Assembly (NCBI RefSeq): GCF_016464425.1
Contig: NZ_JADDKQ010000001.1
Coordinates: 186,001-250,000 of the forward strand
Direction: 5' to 3'
Length of the DNA stretch: 64,000 nucleotides
From: Actinotalea solisilvae
Lineage (GTDB): Bacteria > Actinomycetota > Actinomycetes > Actinomycetales > Cellulomonadaceae
Shown here: one piece after another, positions 16,030 through 25,512 of the stretch
How positions within the stretch are numbered: the first letter of the stretch is position 1
Layout: each line of letters starts with the position of its first letter
The notes under the pieces: generated by a model
What the model was told of the DNA's origin: nothing
The model's database searches: none
What the model saw: only the letters and a program-made list of their open reading frames with translations
Made by a program: the position numbers and the translations under genes

Positions 16030-17364
16030 ATGCCGACTCGCGCCCACGCACGCATCATGACGGTCCTCGTCGTGGCCCCCCTGCTCCTGGCATCCGCCGC
16101 CGCCGCGTCCGGCGCCCCGGGCGCGGATGACGACAGCGCACGCAACCGCGCCCAACAGGAGTCGGTCGGCCTCTCGGTGGCCGAGATCGACGAGCTTCTG
16201 GAGGACACCGACGCGGCTCTCGTCGCCGTGTACGCGGAGCTTGAGGTGCTCAACGCCCAGGTGCCGGTTGCCGAGGCGGAACTTGCGACGGCCCAGGCCC
16301 TGGTCGACCAGCTCCAGCGGGAGGCGAGCATCCTCGCGGAGCGGCTCGACGCGGCGGAGGCCGAGCAGGCGGGGCTCGTTGCCGCGAGCGAAGCCGACGC
16401 GGTGAGGGTTGGAGACCTGCGCAGCAACCTGGGGCAGATGGCCCGGGATGCGTTGAAGGGCACACCCGCGGCCACCACGGTCTCCGTCGTACTGGGCTCG
16501 TCAGACGTCGACGACCTCACCAGCGGGTTGGCCCTGACCGCGCGCTCGGCCGCCATCCAGGCGCGCACCCTGAGACAGCTGCAGGAGGTCGGTGGGATCA
16601 ACCGCAACCGTGCTGCCCGGCTGGACGCCGTACGCGACGAGATCGCCGTGCTGAAGGCGGACGCAGACGCGACCCTCGCCGCCGCGGACGCCGCTCGCCA
16701 GGCCGCACAGGTCCGGGCCGACGAGCTGGCGGCGATGGTCGAACGCCAGCAGGCGAGCATCACGGCCCTCGAGACGCAGCGCGCTGCTCAGCTCTCCGAG
16801 AGGGACCGCTATGCGGCGCAGCAGGCTGCGCTGCAGGCAGAGCTCGCGGCCATCGTCAGAGCCGAGGCGGAGGCGCGCACCGCGGCGGGGCCCGCAGCGG
16901 CCCCTGGCGCGCAGCCTGCACAAGTCGGCGCTCCCCCCAACTCGGCACCCGGACCGCGTGGCGGCGTCCTTGCTTATCCGAGTCCGATGGAGACCCCGGT
17001 GATCACGTCGCCCTACGGCTGGCGGATCCACCCCATCTACGGCTACCGCAAGCTGCACGCCGGCACTGACTTCCGCGCCTACTGCGGCACGCCCATCATC
17101 GCCGCGGCTGCGGGCACCGTGCAGTGGGCCAAGTCGGTCGGCGGCTTCGGCAACCAGGTGATGCTCAACCACGGCCAGCAGAACGGTCGATCCCTGATGA
17201 CGAGCTACAACCACCTGTCGACCTTCGCGGTGAGCTCAGGCCAGATCGTCGCGCAGGGCGATGTGGTGGGGTACTCGGGCACGACGGGCACCTCGACGGC
17301 GTGCCACCTCCACTTCGAAACGTATGTCGACGGGACGGCGGTCGATCCCGAGACGCTCTTCTGA
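16030..17364 (+). CDS. Secreted M23 peptidase with coiled coil, copy 1
   Basis: 444 residues: signal peptide (about 1-30), a long Ala/Glu-rich coiled coil (about 35-290) built like EnvC/RipA-type proteins, then a LytM/M23 domain. The zinc ligands look intact: HAGTD (HxxxD) and HLHFETY (HxH). M23 enzymes cut cross-bridges or stem peptides, and EnvC-type coiled coils usually dock on a membrane activator. It follows the sortase; no CopR-type box was seen before it. Paralogue at 56428, close over its whole length. Confidence 0.9.
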   Translation: MPTRAHARIMTVLVVAPLLLASAAAASGAPGADDDSARNRAQQESVGLSVAEIDELLEDTDAALVAVYAELEVLNAQVPVAEAELATAQALVDQLQREASILAERLDAAEAEQAGLVAASEADAVRVGDLRSNLGQMARDALKGTPAATTVSVVLGSSDVDDLTSGLALTARSAAIQARTLRQLQEVGGINRNRAARLDAVRDEIAVLKADADATLAAADAARQAAQVRADELAAMVERQQASITALETQRAAQLSERDRYAAQQAALQAELAAIVRAEAEARTAAGPAAAPGAQPAQVGAPPNSAPGPRGGVLAYPSPMETPVITSPYGWRIHPIYGYRKLHAGTDFRAYCGTPIIAAAAGTVQWAKSVGGFGNQVMLNHGQQNGRSLMTSYNHLSTFAVSSGQIVAQGDVVGYSGTTGTSTACHLHFETYVDGTAVDPETLF

Positions 17365-17389
17365 GACGGCGGCTGCGCGGCCGCTTCTA

Positions 17390-17405
17390 TGAAGCCTCGA
17401 TGAAG
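17390..17405 (+). promoter_or_regulatory. CopR-type box before DUF3105 gene
   Basis: TGAAG at 17390 and 17401, 11 bases apart, in the form ATGAAGCCTCGATGAAG, about 120 bases before the gene. Confidence 0.6.
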
Positions 17406-17522
17406 ATGTACGACGAGGAGGGCGCCGTCATCGAGACTCCACACGGCGCGACGTACGATCCGGCCTGGCGCGCTCGGTGCCGTCCACCACGCACGGAACC
17501 GTGCACAGCATTGGAGATGCCC

Positions 17523-18197
17523 ATGAGCTCCCGAAGCAAGCGCCCGACCCAGGACGCCGAACGGCAGGCGCGCCTCGCCGCACTGCGTGAGGCCCAGCAG
17601 AAGGCCGACCGTCGCCGCCGGATCATTCTCGTCATCGCGGGCGCTGCCGTCGCCTTCGCTCTGATCGTCCCGACCGCGATCGTGCTGATGAACCAGACAC
17701 GCCGCACCGCCGAGGTCGAGGCCGCCGCCGAGGCTCCCATCGAGGGCGAGGAGCAGGTCGAGGTGCCGTCGGCGACGCATGTCGCCGAGCCGGTGCCCTA
17801 CGAGACCGTGGCACCGACCGCGGTTGCCGGTGGCTCTCTGCCGCCGCTCGGTGGCGACCATGACCCTGTGGTGCAGAACTGCGGCTTCTACACGGCGCCG
17901 GTGCGCAACGAGAACGCCGTGCACTCGCTGGAGCACGGTGCCGTCTGGCTCACCTACCAGGAGGGCCTGGACGCCGCCGCGGTGGAGCGGCTGCGGGCAC
18001 TGGCGGAGGACAACTCCTACGTGCTTGCCTCGCCCTACGCCGACCTCGCGGCGCCGGTGGTCGCCACGGCGTGGGGTGTGCAGGTGGCGCTCGACTCGGT
18101 GGACGACGAGCGCCTGGCGCCGTTCGTCGAGCGGTACCAGCAGGGTGAGCAGACTCCCGAGCCGGGCGCCCCCTGCTCGGGCGGCATCGGAGAGTGA
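17523..18197 (+). CDS. DUF3105 membrane-anchored protein, copy 1
   Basis: 224 residues: a charged N-terminal helix, one span (about 37-58), then an external DUF3105 domain. Conserved spots are NCGFYTAPVRNEN, AVHSLEHGAVWLTY and the C-terminal PGAPC. Two Cys and two His in these spots could bind copper or form a disulfide; function is unknown. ATG 17523 follows GGAG. A copy at 47683 sits in the cytochrome c maturation operon, linking the family to Cu or thiol chemistry outside the membrane. Confidence 0.85.
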   Translation: MSSRSKRPTQDAERQARLAALREAQQKADRRRRIILVIAGAAVAFALIVPTAIVLMNQTRRTAEVEAAAEAPIEGEEQVEVPSATHVAEPVPYETVAPTAVAGGSLPPLGGDHDPVVQNCGFYTAPVRNENAVHSLEHGAVWLTYQEGLDAAAVERLRALAEDNSYVLASPYADLAAPVVATAWGVQVALDSVDDERLAPFVERYQQGEQTPEPGAPCSGGIGE

Positions 18198-18203
18198 CGC
18201 CGC

Positions 18204-18233
18204 GCGCCGGTCGCCCGAGCGAGCGACCGGCGC
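18204..18233. terminator. Convergent hairpin terminator
   Basis: GCGCCGGTCGC (18204-18214) and GCGACCGGCGC (18223-18233) are perfect complements between the convergent DUF3105 and beta-propeller genes. Confidence 0.8.
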
Positions 18234-18245
18234 AGCCCGCCTCGA

Positions 18246-19400
18246 TCAGTGGTCGTCGTCGTGCCCGTCACCGTGGGCGTCATCGCTGCCCGGCGCCGCG
18301 GCGGCGTAGTCCGGGAACTCGACCCGTGCACGCGACGGTGCGGAACCCGGCATCGGCACGGCGCTGAACGAGATGCCGTTGGGCTTGTCGCCGACCGGCA
18401 CCGTAGCAACGGCCCGGTTCGTCGTGAGATCGATGACCGACACCGTGTCGTCGTAGAGATTGGTGACCCACGCCATGACGCCGGTCGGATCGATGACGAC
18501 GCCGTGCGGACCGGACCCCGTCATGATGCTCGCCGTGAGCGACATGTCGGTCGGATCGATGACCGACACCGTCGTGCCCGGTGCTGCCTCGCTGCCCTGG
18601 TCCGCCGAGAGCAGCGTCTCCCCGTCGGCCGTGAGGTAGAGCTGGACGGGCGCGCTCGGGACGTCGACCGTCGCAACGACAGCACGCTCCTCGAGGTCGA
18701 CCTTCGCAACCGCGCTGTCGCCGGCGAGGCTGACATAGGCGTAGCGCCCACCGGGCTCGACCGCGACCTGGACCGGTGAGGCACCCACCGGGATGCTCGC
18801 ACGGACCGACATCGCCTGCGTGTCGACCACGTCGATCGTGCCCGCGCCCGTGTTCGCCACGACGAGCGTCGCGCCGTCCGCCGTGCCGCGAAGACCGTGC
18901 GGGCCCTCGCTCAACCCCACGGTGCCGAGCGGCGCGAGGTCGGCGGTCCCGTAGGCGCTCAGCGTGGCGTCCCCGGAATTCGTGACGTACGCCCGGGAGC
19001 CGTCCTCGCTGATCACGACGTGCGCCGGCCCCGGCCCGGTGGCTTGCGTGCCCCGCAGCTCCAGGGTCTCGGCGTCGATGGCGACGACGGCGTTCTTGTG
19101 GCCGCTCACGGCCCAGACCGTTGCGCCATCAGGGCTCGACTGGACGTTGTGCGGGCTGTCGACACCCTCGACCGTCGCCACGACGCTGCTCGTCGCCACA
19201 TCGATCGCGCTCAACGTGCCGCCGTCCTCGTTCGCGACCCAGATGGTGCCCGCCAGCTCCGCCGCCGTTGCGGTGGTTTCCGGCTCGCCGACCGCCACGG
19301 CACGCGAGTCCTGGGCAGGGCTGCCGCAGGCGGCGAGCACCAGTGCACCGGCCATGGCGATCACCCCGGCCGTGAGCCGTCCGCTGATAGCGCGCTTCAT
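18246..19400 (-). CDS. Beta-propeller lipoprotein with His/Asp tail
   Basis: 384 residues. Lipoprotein signal ends ALVLAAC. Then come seven or so YVTN-type blades, each of about 40 residues with patterns such as IWVANEDGGTLSAID, AYVTNSGDATLSAYG and AWVTNLYDDTVSVID. The protein ends HGDGHDDDH, a likely metal ligand tail. ATG 19400 follows GGAGGAG; nine extra upstream codons are unlikely. YVTN propellers are adhesion or substrate-binding scaffolds, and related propellers bind copper in N2O reductase, but no CuZ-type ligands are evident here. A CopR-type box lies about 80 bases upstream. Confidence 0.82.
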   Translation of the reverse strand: MKRAISGRLTAGVIAMAGALVLAACGSPAQDSRAVAVGEPETTATAAELAGTIWVANEDGGTLSAIDVATSSVVATVEGVDSPHNVQSSPDGATVWAVSGHKNAVVAIDAETLELRGTQATGPGPAHVVISEDGSRAYVTNSGDATLSAYGTADLAPLGTVGLSEGPHGLRGTADGATLVVANTGAGTIDVVDTQAMSVRASIPVGASPVQVAVEPGGRYAYVSLAGDSAVAKVDLEERAVVATVDVPSAPVQLYLTADGETLLSADQGSEAAPGTTVSVIDPTDMSLTASIMTGSGPHGVVIDPTGVMAWVTNLYDDTVSVIDLTTNRAVATVPVGDKPNGISFSAVPMPGSAPSRARVEFPDYAAAAPGSDDAHGDGHDDDH

Positions 19401-19481
19401 CGTTCTCCTCCATGTCGTCCGGGTCACGTTGACCCTGGACGAGCATCGAGGCCCTTCCCTGCACTAACGCCGCTTGTTCCG

Positions 19482-19497
19482 TGAAGATCCGTTGAAA
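19482..19497 (-). promoter_or_regulatory. CopR-type box before the beta-propeller gene
   Basis: TGAAG at 19482 and TGAAA at 19493 on the plus strand, 11 bases apart; CTTCA orientation toward the minus-strand lipoprotein gene. The rest of the 313-base region between the two divergent genes holds no recognisable gene. Confidence 0.5.
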
Positions 19498-19713
19498 ATC
19501 CCCGCGCGTCCCCGGTGAGCCCGGTCGACTCGCCGTCTTCGCGATCTAGGTGGCCCCAGTGCGAAGGCCAGCCCGCCACCTCGTGGTCTTGTTCCCAGCG
19601 ACACCCAAAGCTGATCGAAAGTGCGGCCGGATCTTCATCACGCAGAGAAATGCTTGTCGGCGGGAACGCAGCGCACCGCCAGCGCGACGACATCAGAGCG
19701 GACGGGGAGAGCC

Positions 19714-21165
19714 ATGGCACGTCGACCACCGAAGAAGCGCTCTCCTGAAGCGCGGCGCGGAGCATCGGCCGGGCGAAGAGGAGCGTCCCCGTCGCCCGCT
19801 GTCCCAGCACTTCCACAGGTACCGCGCACGCCGCCCGTGGGCCCAGTCCGCCTCCCGCTGGTGACGTCCGTGCCCTTGACGGGGCACCATCCGCCGGTAC
19901 CCGCTCCGCTCGCGCAGGCGCGACCGGCCGCTTCGAGTGGTCTGGCCCAGGGCCCGGGCCCCGACGGCGCCGGCACTGGCGCGGGCTCACCACGCAGGCC
20001 GGACGCCCGCCCCTCGCCCGGTCCCTCCCCTCTGCCGTCGGCGCACCCGATGCCGACGCTCGCACGGGTAGGCGGCGCAGCAGGCACCGCCGGCGCGCTG
20101 GAGTTCGTCAAGACTCCCCTGTCGGCGCTCGGCCAACTGATGCCCCATGCCCTCGGCATGACGTACTGGTTCGACGCGCCGACGACGCCCGGGCCTCACA
20201 AGGTCGTGCTGCGACTGACCGGGCGACGACTCGACGTCGACCACGACCGGGTCGCCGCCGACGACTTCGTCACCACCACCACCCTTTCTGGAATCGAGCA
20301 GGGCAGCGGGCGGATCGCACTCACCCACCGCGTCGCAGGTAAGGCGGCGGGCAGGTGGCACGTCACCGCCGACGCCGTGGCCCTCCCGGAAGGGGCAGAC
20401 CACTCCGAGGCCGTGAGACTGCCCTCCGCCGAGCGCGTGGGGGTGTCGACTTTCGCTCCCGTCGCGTTCATGCGCGCCCCCGGCGTGGTGCTCGGCTCCT
20501 GGCCGGCCATGGTCGGCCTCGGCGTCCTGCTGGCGCTCGTCGTGCAGAACACCCTTGCGCGGGCGCACGGGCTGCCGCCCGGTCGTCTACTCCTCCTCGC
20601 GTTGGTTGCCAGCCTGCTGGGCGCCGTCGGAGCCAGGGCGTACTACCGGCTCACCCACCGCAAGGAGCGCGGCGGCGTGGGCCTCGCGGGCATGAGCGTC
20701 CAAGGCTTCGTCATCGTGGCGACGGCGACCTTCGTCGTCGGCGGGGCACTCCAGGGTGCGCCCGTGGGCCACCTGCTGGACGGGACCATCCCGGCCCTGC
20801 TCGTCGGTCAGGGGGTCGGTCGGCTCGGCTGCCTTCTCGCGGGGTGCTGCGCCGGTAACCCGACTCTATCCCGCTGGGCCATCTGGTCCTCGGACCGGCG
20901 GGTGGCGGCCCGACGGGTGCCGGTCCAGCTGATGGAGTCGGCTGCCGCCGGGGCGCTCGCACTCGTCGCGGCCGTGATCTCAGCTCAGGCCCCATCGCCA
21001 GGAGGGCTGCTCTTCGCCGCAGGGGTGGCTGCGTACGTGGCCGTCCGTCAACTGCTGTTCCCGCTGCGCGGCATCCCTCGTAGCACCCCGTACGGACGCC
21101 AGGCCACGCTCCTCCTGGCCCTCGTGGTGCTGCTAGGCACGATGCTCGTCGCCCGGCTCACCTGA
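19714..21165 (+). CDS. Lgt-like membrane protein with extra N-terminal domain
   Basis: 483 residues from ATG 19714, after GGGGAGAGCC. The first about 110 residues are Pro/Arg-rich; residues about 130-270 look like a beta-rich external domain; then come about seven spans with Lgt-type motifs: SVQGFVIV, VGQGVGRLGCLLAGCCAG (the GRLGC core also seen at 5783) and VPVQLMESAAAG in place of HPTPLYE. Key Lgt residues after GRLGC are not all kept, so transferase activity is uncertain. It may modify or bind lipid-anchored proteins. No clear box of its own; it diverges from the propeller gene. Confidence 0.7.
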   Translation: MARRPPKKRSPEARRGASAGRRGASPSPAVPALPQVPRTPPVGPVRLPLVTSVPLTGHHPPVPAPLAQARPAASSGLAQGPGPDGAGTGAGSPRRPDARPSPGPSPLPSAHPMPTLARVGGAAGTAGALEFVKTPLSALGQLMPHALGMTYWFDAPTTPGPHKVVLRLTGRRLDVDHDRVAADDFVTTTTLSGIEQGSGRIALTHRVAGKAAGRWHVTADAVALPEGADHSEAVRLPSAERVGVSTFAPVAFMRAPGVVLGSWPAMVGLGVLLALVVQNTLARAHGLPPGRLLLLALVASLLGAVGARAYYRLTHRKERGGVGLAGMSVQGFVIVATATFVVGGALQGAPVGHLLDGTIPALLVGQGVGRLGCLLAGCCAGNPTLSRWAIWSSDRRVAARRVPVQLMESAAAGALALVAAVISAQAPSPGGLLFAAGVAAYVAVRQLLFPLRGIPRSTPYGRQATLLLALVVLLGTMLVARLT

Positions 21166-21239
21166 AACGTCAAGCACCACACGCTTTCGTCAGCGCGGTC
21201 GTCGTCCGCGGTGAATCGTCGGGATGGGAGCGACGTGGT

Positions 21240-21598
21240 CCTTGTGCACGTCTACATCCATGGGTCGCCGTGCGCCTCGTGGCCGCATTGACCGGGGCCG
21301 CCCCGATGATCCGGGTGGGTGACCTCCGTCCGCCGTTGCGGTCGGTTTCGGCCACCGGTGGCACACATGACCAGGTACCGGCTGGCCGGCACAGTGCTAC
21401 CCGCGGTCGTTGACCCGTCTCACGAGCTGCGCGACCGAGGTCCGACCCGGGTCGTAGGCGACGGTTGCGGTCTGCGAGACGGCGCTCGCCTCGACGCCCC
21501 GTACCACCGGCTGGCGCAGCAGAGTTCTCTCGATGACGACTCGGAGGGGAATGCACGCCGCCGACCTGCAGCACTGTGGACTGACCGCCCATGATCAT
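21240..21598 (-). pseudogene. Decayed N-terminal region of a metal P-type ATPase
   Basis: Read on the minus strand, STVLQVGG from ATG 21598 continues only after a frameshift near 21540 as VVIERTLLRQPVVRGVEA, then TATVAYDPGRTSVAQLVRRV and NDRG, then an in-frame TAG, then HCAGQPVPGHVC. This is the HMA-like N-terminal domain of actinobacterial heavy-metal ATPases, where the TAG replaces the Tyr expected in GYHCAG. The ATPase core is absent; the frame fades into the 75 bases before the Lgt-like gene end. It lies directly downstream of csoR, the place such an ATPase usually has. Confidence 0.7.
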
Positions 21599-21635
21599 CC
21601 CCTTGCATGTCGCTCGCTCGGTCCCGGTGGCCGCC

Positions 21636-21911
21636 TCAGCTGCGCACGAGACGGGCGATGGCGTCCGTGGCCTCCTTGAGCTTGGCGTCCTTCTCGGGTC
21701 CGCCGGCTCGTGTGGCGTCGACCAGGCAGTGGCCCATGTGGTCAGCGAGCAGGCCCAGGGCCACGGACTGCAGCGCCCTGGAGGCGGCCGAGACCTGGGT
21801 CAGGACGTCGATGCAGTACTTGTCGTCCTCGACCATGCGTGCGATCCCGCGAACCTGGCCCTCGATGCGGCGCAGCCGGATGAGCAGGTCCTGCCGGTCT
21901 GTCTCGGTCAT
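21636..21911 (-). CDS. csoR: CsoR-family copper-sensing repressor
   Basis: 91 residues, all-helical DUF156 family. The Cu(I) ligands of CsoR are in place: Cys in DDKYCIDVL, then HMGHC giving His-x3-Cys. RLRRIEGQVRGIARMVE is the conserved first helix. ATG 21911 follows AAGGAGG. CsoR leaves its operator when it binds Cu(I). Two matching palindromes are seen, at 25024 and 34840; none is clear before csoR itself. Its former downstream partner, a P-type ATPase, is decayed. Confidence 0.9.
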   Translation of the reverse strand: MTETDRQDLLIRLRRIEGQVRGIARMVEDDKYCIDVLTQVSAASRALQSVALGLLADHMGHCLVDATRAGGPEKDAKLKEATDAIARLVRS

Positions 21912-21939
21912 CAGGTCCTCCTTGCCTGATAGGGCCCGA

Positions 21940-21969
21940 GGCGCCACCGATGTCAGGCTCGGTGGCGCC
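21940..21969 (-). terminator. Hairpin between copA2 and csoR
   Basis: GGCGCCACCGA (21940-21950) pairs perfectly with TCGGTGGCGCC (21959-21969). It separates the upstream copZ2-copA2 operon from csoR on the minus strand. Confidence 0.75.
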
Positions 21970-21985
21970 CCGGGGGCTCGCCCGG

Positions 21986-24766
21986 TCAGCGCTCCGCCGC
22001 GGTCGCGTAGCGGGCCGGGTCGGCGCGGAAGCTCTCCGCGCAGTGCTGGGAGCAGAAGTGGTAGGTCTGGCCCCCGTGCTCGGCGGTAGCGGCCGCAGAG
22101 GCGGGCTCGATGCTCATCCCGCAGACCGGGTCGGTCACCGTCTGTGGCTTCTCGGACATGGAGTCCTCCGTTCCTTCGTGATCGTCTCTCCCAACCTCCA
22201 CCACCGGGTCGGTGGCGGGGACCTGGACGGCCTCGGGCAGGGGCCGTGGAGTGAAGGCGCGCAGGCGGTTGGCGTTGGCGACCACCGACAACGAGGACAG
22301 CGCCATGGCTGCCGCGGCGATGATCGGGCTGAGCGTCCAGCCGAACGCCGGGTACAGCGCACCCGCCGCGATCGGGATGCCGATCGCGTTGTACATGAAC
22401 GCGAAGACCAGGTTCTGGCGGATGTTGCGCATGGTGGCGCGGGACAGATCCACCGCGGTGACCAGGCCGGACAACGCGCCCGAGATCAGCGTGATGTCGG
22501 AGGACTCGATGGCCACGTCGGTGCCGGTGCCGATCGCCGACCCGACGTCGGCCTGGGCCAGCGCAGGTGCATCGTTGATGCCGTCCCCGACCATGCCGAC
22601 CACCCGCCCCTCGGCTTGGAGCCGCTTGACCTCGGCCGCCTTGTGCTCGGGCATCACCTCGGCCACCACACGTGTGATGCCGACCTGACGAGCGATCGCT
22701 GCTGCGGTGGCCCGGTTGTCCCCGGTCATCATGATCACTTCGATCCCGCGCTTGCGCAGCGCGACGATGGCAGCCGTCGAGCCGTCCTTGAGGGTGTCAG
22801 CCACGCCGATTACCCCGGCGAAGCGCCCGTCGACGACCACGAACATCGGCGTCCTGCCGTCCGCAGCGAGCCGGTCCGCCTCACGGGCGGGGGCGGCGAC
22901 ACCGGCGCTGTCCAGCAGGCGCCGGTTCCCCACGAGCACCTCGCGGCCGCGAACCAGGGCGCGCACACCTTGACCGGTCACCGAGTCGAAGGCGTTGACC
23001 TCCGGCAGCTGGATCCCCCTATCAAGTGCGCCCGTGACGATCGCCGCGGCCAGCGGGTGCTCGGAGGAGCGCTCCACGGCCGCGACCAGGGTGAGGAGCT
23101 CGACCTCGGTGAGCCCATCTGCGGGCAGCACGTCGGTCAGCGCCGGGGCGCCCTTGGTGATCGTGCCGGTCTTGTCGAGCACGACGGTGTCAAGCTTGTG
23201 CGCTGTCTCCAGCGCCTCGGCCGAACGGATGAGGATGCCGGCCGTGGCGCCCTTGCCGGTACCGACGGTGATCGACAGCGGTGTTGCCAGCCCCAGGGCA
23301 CAGGGGCAGGCGATGATGAGCACCGACACGGCCGCCACCAGGGCGAAGACCGAGGCCGGCGGGGGGCCTACCAGTGCCCAGATCACGAACGTCCAGACCG
23401 CGATTCCCATGACCGCCGGGACGAAGTAGCTCGAGACCCGGTCCACCAGTCGCTGGATGGGTGCCTTGGAGCCTTGCGCCTGGCGCACGAGGCGGATGAT
23501 CTGCGCCAGCATCGTGTCGGCGCCGACCTTGGTCGCGTTGTACCGGAATGCTCCGGTCTGGTTGATCGTCGCGCCGATCACGGGGTCACCCGGGCCCTTG
23601 GTCACCGCGATCGGCTCACCGGTCACCATGGACTCGTCGACCGCGGACGTCCCCTCCACCACCTCCCCGTCCACGGGCAGCTTCTCGCCGGGCCGGACCA
23701 CCACCACGTCACCCACGAGCACTTCGTCGATCGGCACCTCGCGCTCGTCGCCGGCACGGATCACTCGTGCGGTGCGCGGCTGCAGGCCGATGAGTGTCCG
23801 GATCGCCTCTCCGGTGCCGGCCTTGGCCTTGGTCTCCAGCAGCCGGCCGACGAGGATCAGAGTGATGATGACGCCGACCGCCTCGTAGTACACCTCCCGG
23901 GTCTCCTCCGGCAGCAGGCCTGGGGCGAACGTCACCACCAGGCTGTAACCGAAGGCCGCGATCGTGCCGAGCGTGATCAGCGAGTTCATGTCCGCGGTGC
24001 GGTGTGACAGCGCCAGCCAACCCGTCTTGTGGATGGGCCAGCCGGTGTAGAGCATCACCGGGGCGATGAGCACCATCTGGAGCCACGGGTTCATCAGGGC
24101 GTCCGGAACCCACATGGCCGTGAAGAACTCCATCGCCATCACCGCGACCAGGACGGGGAGGGTCAGCACGGCTCCGGCCAGCACCCGGCGGCGCAGATCG
24201 ACGATCTCGGCTGCCCGCTCCCGCTCCTCGGAGTCGCCATCCTCGCTCCCGTCGGACACCGACACCAAGGGCCCCCGGGGACCTGTCCCGTGGCCGGCGG
24301 CGCCATGCTCGAGCGCACCGGCGCCCGCCACGTCGTCGTAGCTGAGCCGTGGCTCGGTGACAACACCGAGAGTCCCGGCCTGCCCGGACACGGGGTTCAC
24401 GACTCGCACGCGGCCGTGCAGCATGTTCATCCCGCAGGCGAAGCCGTAGTCGCCGGCCACAGTGGGCGTGAACTCGACGGCGGTCCTCGCGTTCGCCGGC
24501 AGACTTTGGTTGATCTTGAAGTCAGGGAGCACCACACGCGAGGAGCAGTCGCCCGTCTCTTGGCGGTCGAACAGCAAGCGCACGGGAACCCCGGCCACGA
24601 CCTCGACGAGGTCAGGGCTGTATCCGCCCCGCACGGTGACGACGACCTGCTGCAACCCGTCCGTCACGTCCGCCCGACGAGACTTCTTCGGGCCGAAGAA
24701 GTACCACCCAAGCAACACCGTGAGCAGGACGCCCACGACCACCGCTGACGCCTCAAAGCCGCTCAT
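21986..24766 (-). CDS. Copper P1B ATPase fused to cupredoxin and YHS domains
   Basis: 926 residues from ATG 24766. Order: one N-terminal span (about 5-22, ending WYFFGPKKS); a cupredoxin-like domain (about 30-120) with the copper-site run [14 protein letters not shown]; the ATPase core with [14 protein letters not shown] (about 487), VLDKTGTIT (about 529), SEHPLAAAI and [13 protein letters not shown]; then a C-terminal YHS domain, [12 protein letters not shown] with [12 protein letters not shown]. It has no HMA domain. The cupredoxin faces outside if the first helix is a signal anchor, so it could accept exported copper. Follows the HMA gene with a four-base overlap. Confidence 0.9.
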   Translation of the reverse strand: MSGFEASAVVVGVLLTVLLGWYFFGPKKSRRADVTDGLQQVVVTVRGGYSPDLVEVVAGVPVRLLFDRQETGDCSSRVVLPDFKINQSLPANARTAVEFTPTVAGDYGFACGMNMLHGRVRVVNPVSGQAGTLGVVTEPRLSYDDVAGAGALEHGAAGHGTGPRGPLVSVSDGSEDGDSEERERAAEIVDLRRRVLAGAVLTLPVLVAVMAMEFFTAMWVPDALMNPWLQMVLIAPVMLYTGWPIHKTGWLALSHRTADMNSLITLGTIAAFGYSLVVTFAPGLLPEETREVYYEAVGVIITLILVGRLLETKAKAGTGEAIRTLIGLQPRTARVIRAGDEREVPIDEVLVGDVVVVRPGEKLPVDGEVVEGTSAVDESMVTGEPIAVTKGPGDPVIGATINQTGAFRYNATKVGADTMLAQIIRLVRQAQGSKAPIQRLVDRVSSYFVPAVMGIAVWTFVIWALVGPPPASVFALVAAVSVLIIACPCALGLATPLSITVGTGKGATAGILIRSAEALETAHKLDTVVLDKTGTITKGAPALTDVLPADGLTEVELLTLVAAVERSSEHPLAAAIVTGALDRGIQLPEVNAFDSVTGQGVRALVRGREVLVGNRRLLDSAGVAAPAREADRLAADGRTPMFVVVDGRFAGVIGVADTLKDGSTAAIVALRKRGIEVIMMTGDNRATAAAIARQVGITRVVAEVMPEHKAAEVKRLQAEGRVVGMVGDGINDAPALAQADVGSAIGTGTDVAIESSDITLISGALSGLVTAVDLSRATMRNIRQNLVFAFMYNAIGIPIAAGALYPAFGWTLSPIIAAAAMALSSLSVVANANRLRAFTPRPLPEAVQVPATDPVVEVGRDDHEGTEDSMSEKPQTVTDPVCGMSIEPASAAATAEHGGQTYHFCSQHCAESFRADPARYATAAER

Positions 24767-25011
24767 CTCGACACCTGCCCAGTCCCGGTCAAGCCCGGCC
24801 TCGTAGTGAAGAACCCTGCTTCCACGACCGCGTCCTGCACGGCCTGCCGATCGGGCATCGACGCCCCGACGACCACCAGGCGTGACGCCCCGTCGGTCAC
24901 GAGCTCGACCTTGACTGACCGCACACCCGCCAAGGAGCGAACCTGGTCCATCAACTCGGCCAGGCATGCTCCGCACGTCAGGCCCCACACTTGATAGCTG
25001 TTCCGTCTCAC
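24763..25011 (-). CDS. HMA-domain chaperone-like protein, copy 2
   Basis: 82 residues from GTG 25011, which follows GGGAGG. Metal motif [16 protein letters not shown], then a diverged HMA fold ending [11 protein letters not shown]. It overlaps the cupredoxin-ATPase by ATGA, so it is likely the soluble copper carrier for that HMA-less pump. The promoter carries both a CsoR palindrome (25024) and a CopR-type box (25087). Confidence 0.8.
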   Translation of the reverse strand: MRRNSYQVWGLTCGACLAELMDQVRSLAGVRSVKVELVTDGASRLVVVGASMPDRQAVQDAVVEAGFFTTRPGLTGTGQVSR

Positions 25012-25023
25012 GGCACTACCTCC

Positions 25024-25042
25024 CATACCCCCAGTGGGTATG
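25024..25042. promoter_or_regulatory. CsoR operator
   Basis: CATACCC-CCAGT-GGGTATG is a 7-5-7 inverted repeat, the form of CsoR operators (ATACCC...GGGTAT), 13 bases before the GTG of the HMA gene. Confidence 0.75.
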
Positions 25043-25086
25043 AGCCCATGTAACGCCCACTGCTTCTGGAAAGCCCCCCTGAAGCG

Positions 25087-25103
25087 ATAGAGGTTCGATG
25101 AAG
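25087..25103 (-). promoter_or_regulatory. CopR-type box before the copZ2-copA2 operon
   Basis: On the minus strand CTTCAT starts at 25103 and CTCTAT at 25092, 11 bases apart. The run CTTCATCGAA is the same as in the cueP box at 37184, also followed by CTCTATCG. Confidence 0.6.
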
Positions 25104-25512
25104 AACGGTCCACTCACGGTGACGCCTTGCCGACATGCGCCAAGCACCACTGCAACGGGCCTTGACGACCTGACCTGCTCGTGGTTCGAGGCGGAGAGGT
25201 CAGCTCAGGTTCTCGAAGGCAGGCGCCCGCTCGCCTCGGGCGGACCGAGCGCGCCGCCCGCACATCGGTTCTGCTGCCATTCGCCGATCGGGCGTGCGGG
25301 ACGGGCCCCCGAGTCACGGCGCGTCGAGGCCATCGCCCTGAGTCGCTCGCTGCGGTGCCGTGCGGGCCCATGGAGTGAGAGGTCGGAGCCTGGCGAGCCG
25401 ACCTTTCCGCCGGCCTCGCGCAAACCGTCCTACGGAGCTTTTGGCGCCCAAGGATCAGGGAAGGACGCTTCACCCCCCTGAACCGGACGGGATGTGGAGG
25501 TCGAGGGTGTCC
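25104..25512. other. 409-base region without a recognised gene
   Basis: Open frames exist on both strands but none has a convincing ribosome site, known motif or consistent composition. It follows the CopR-type box and ends at the stop codon of the FliL-like gene. I see no repeat or hairpin of note. Confidence 0.4.

Noticed and set aside
21950-24007. A 685-codon plus-strand frame
   Set aside because: Antisense to the copper ATPase fusion, with no motif or ribosome site.
25114-25473. A 119-codon minus-strand frame between copZ2 and the FliL-like gene
   Set aside because: No ribosome site, no motif, Arg/Ser-rich composition; left as a gap.
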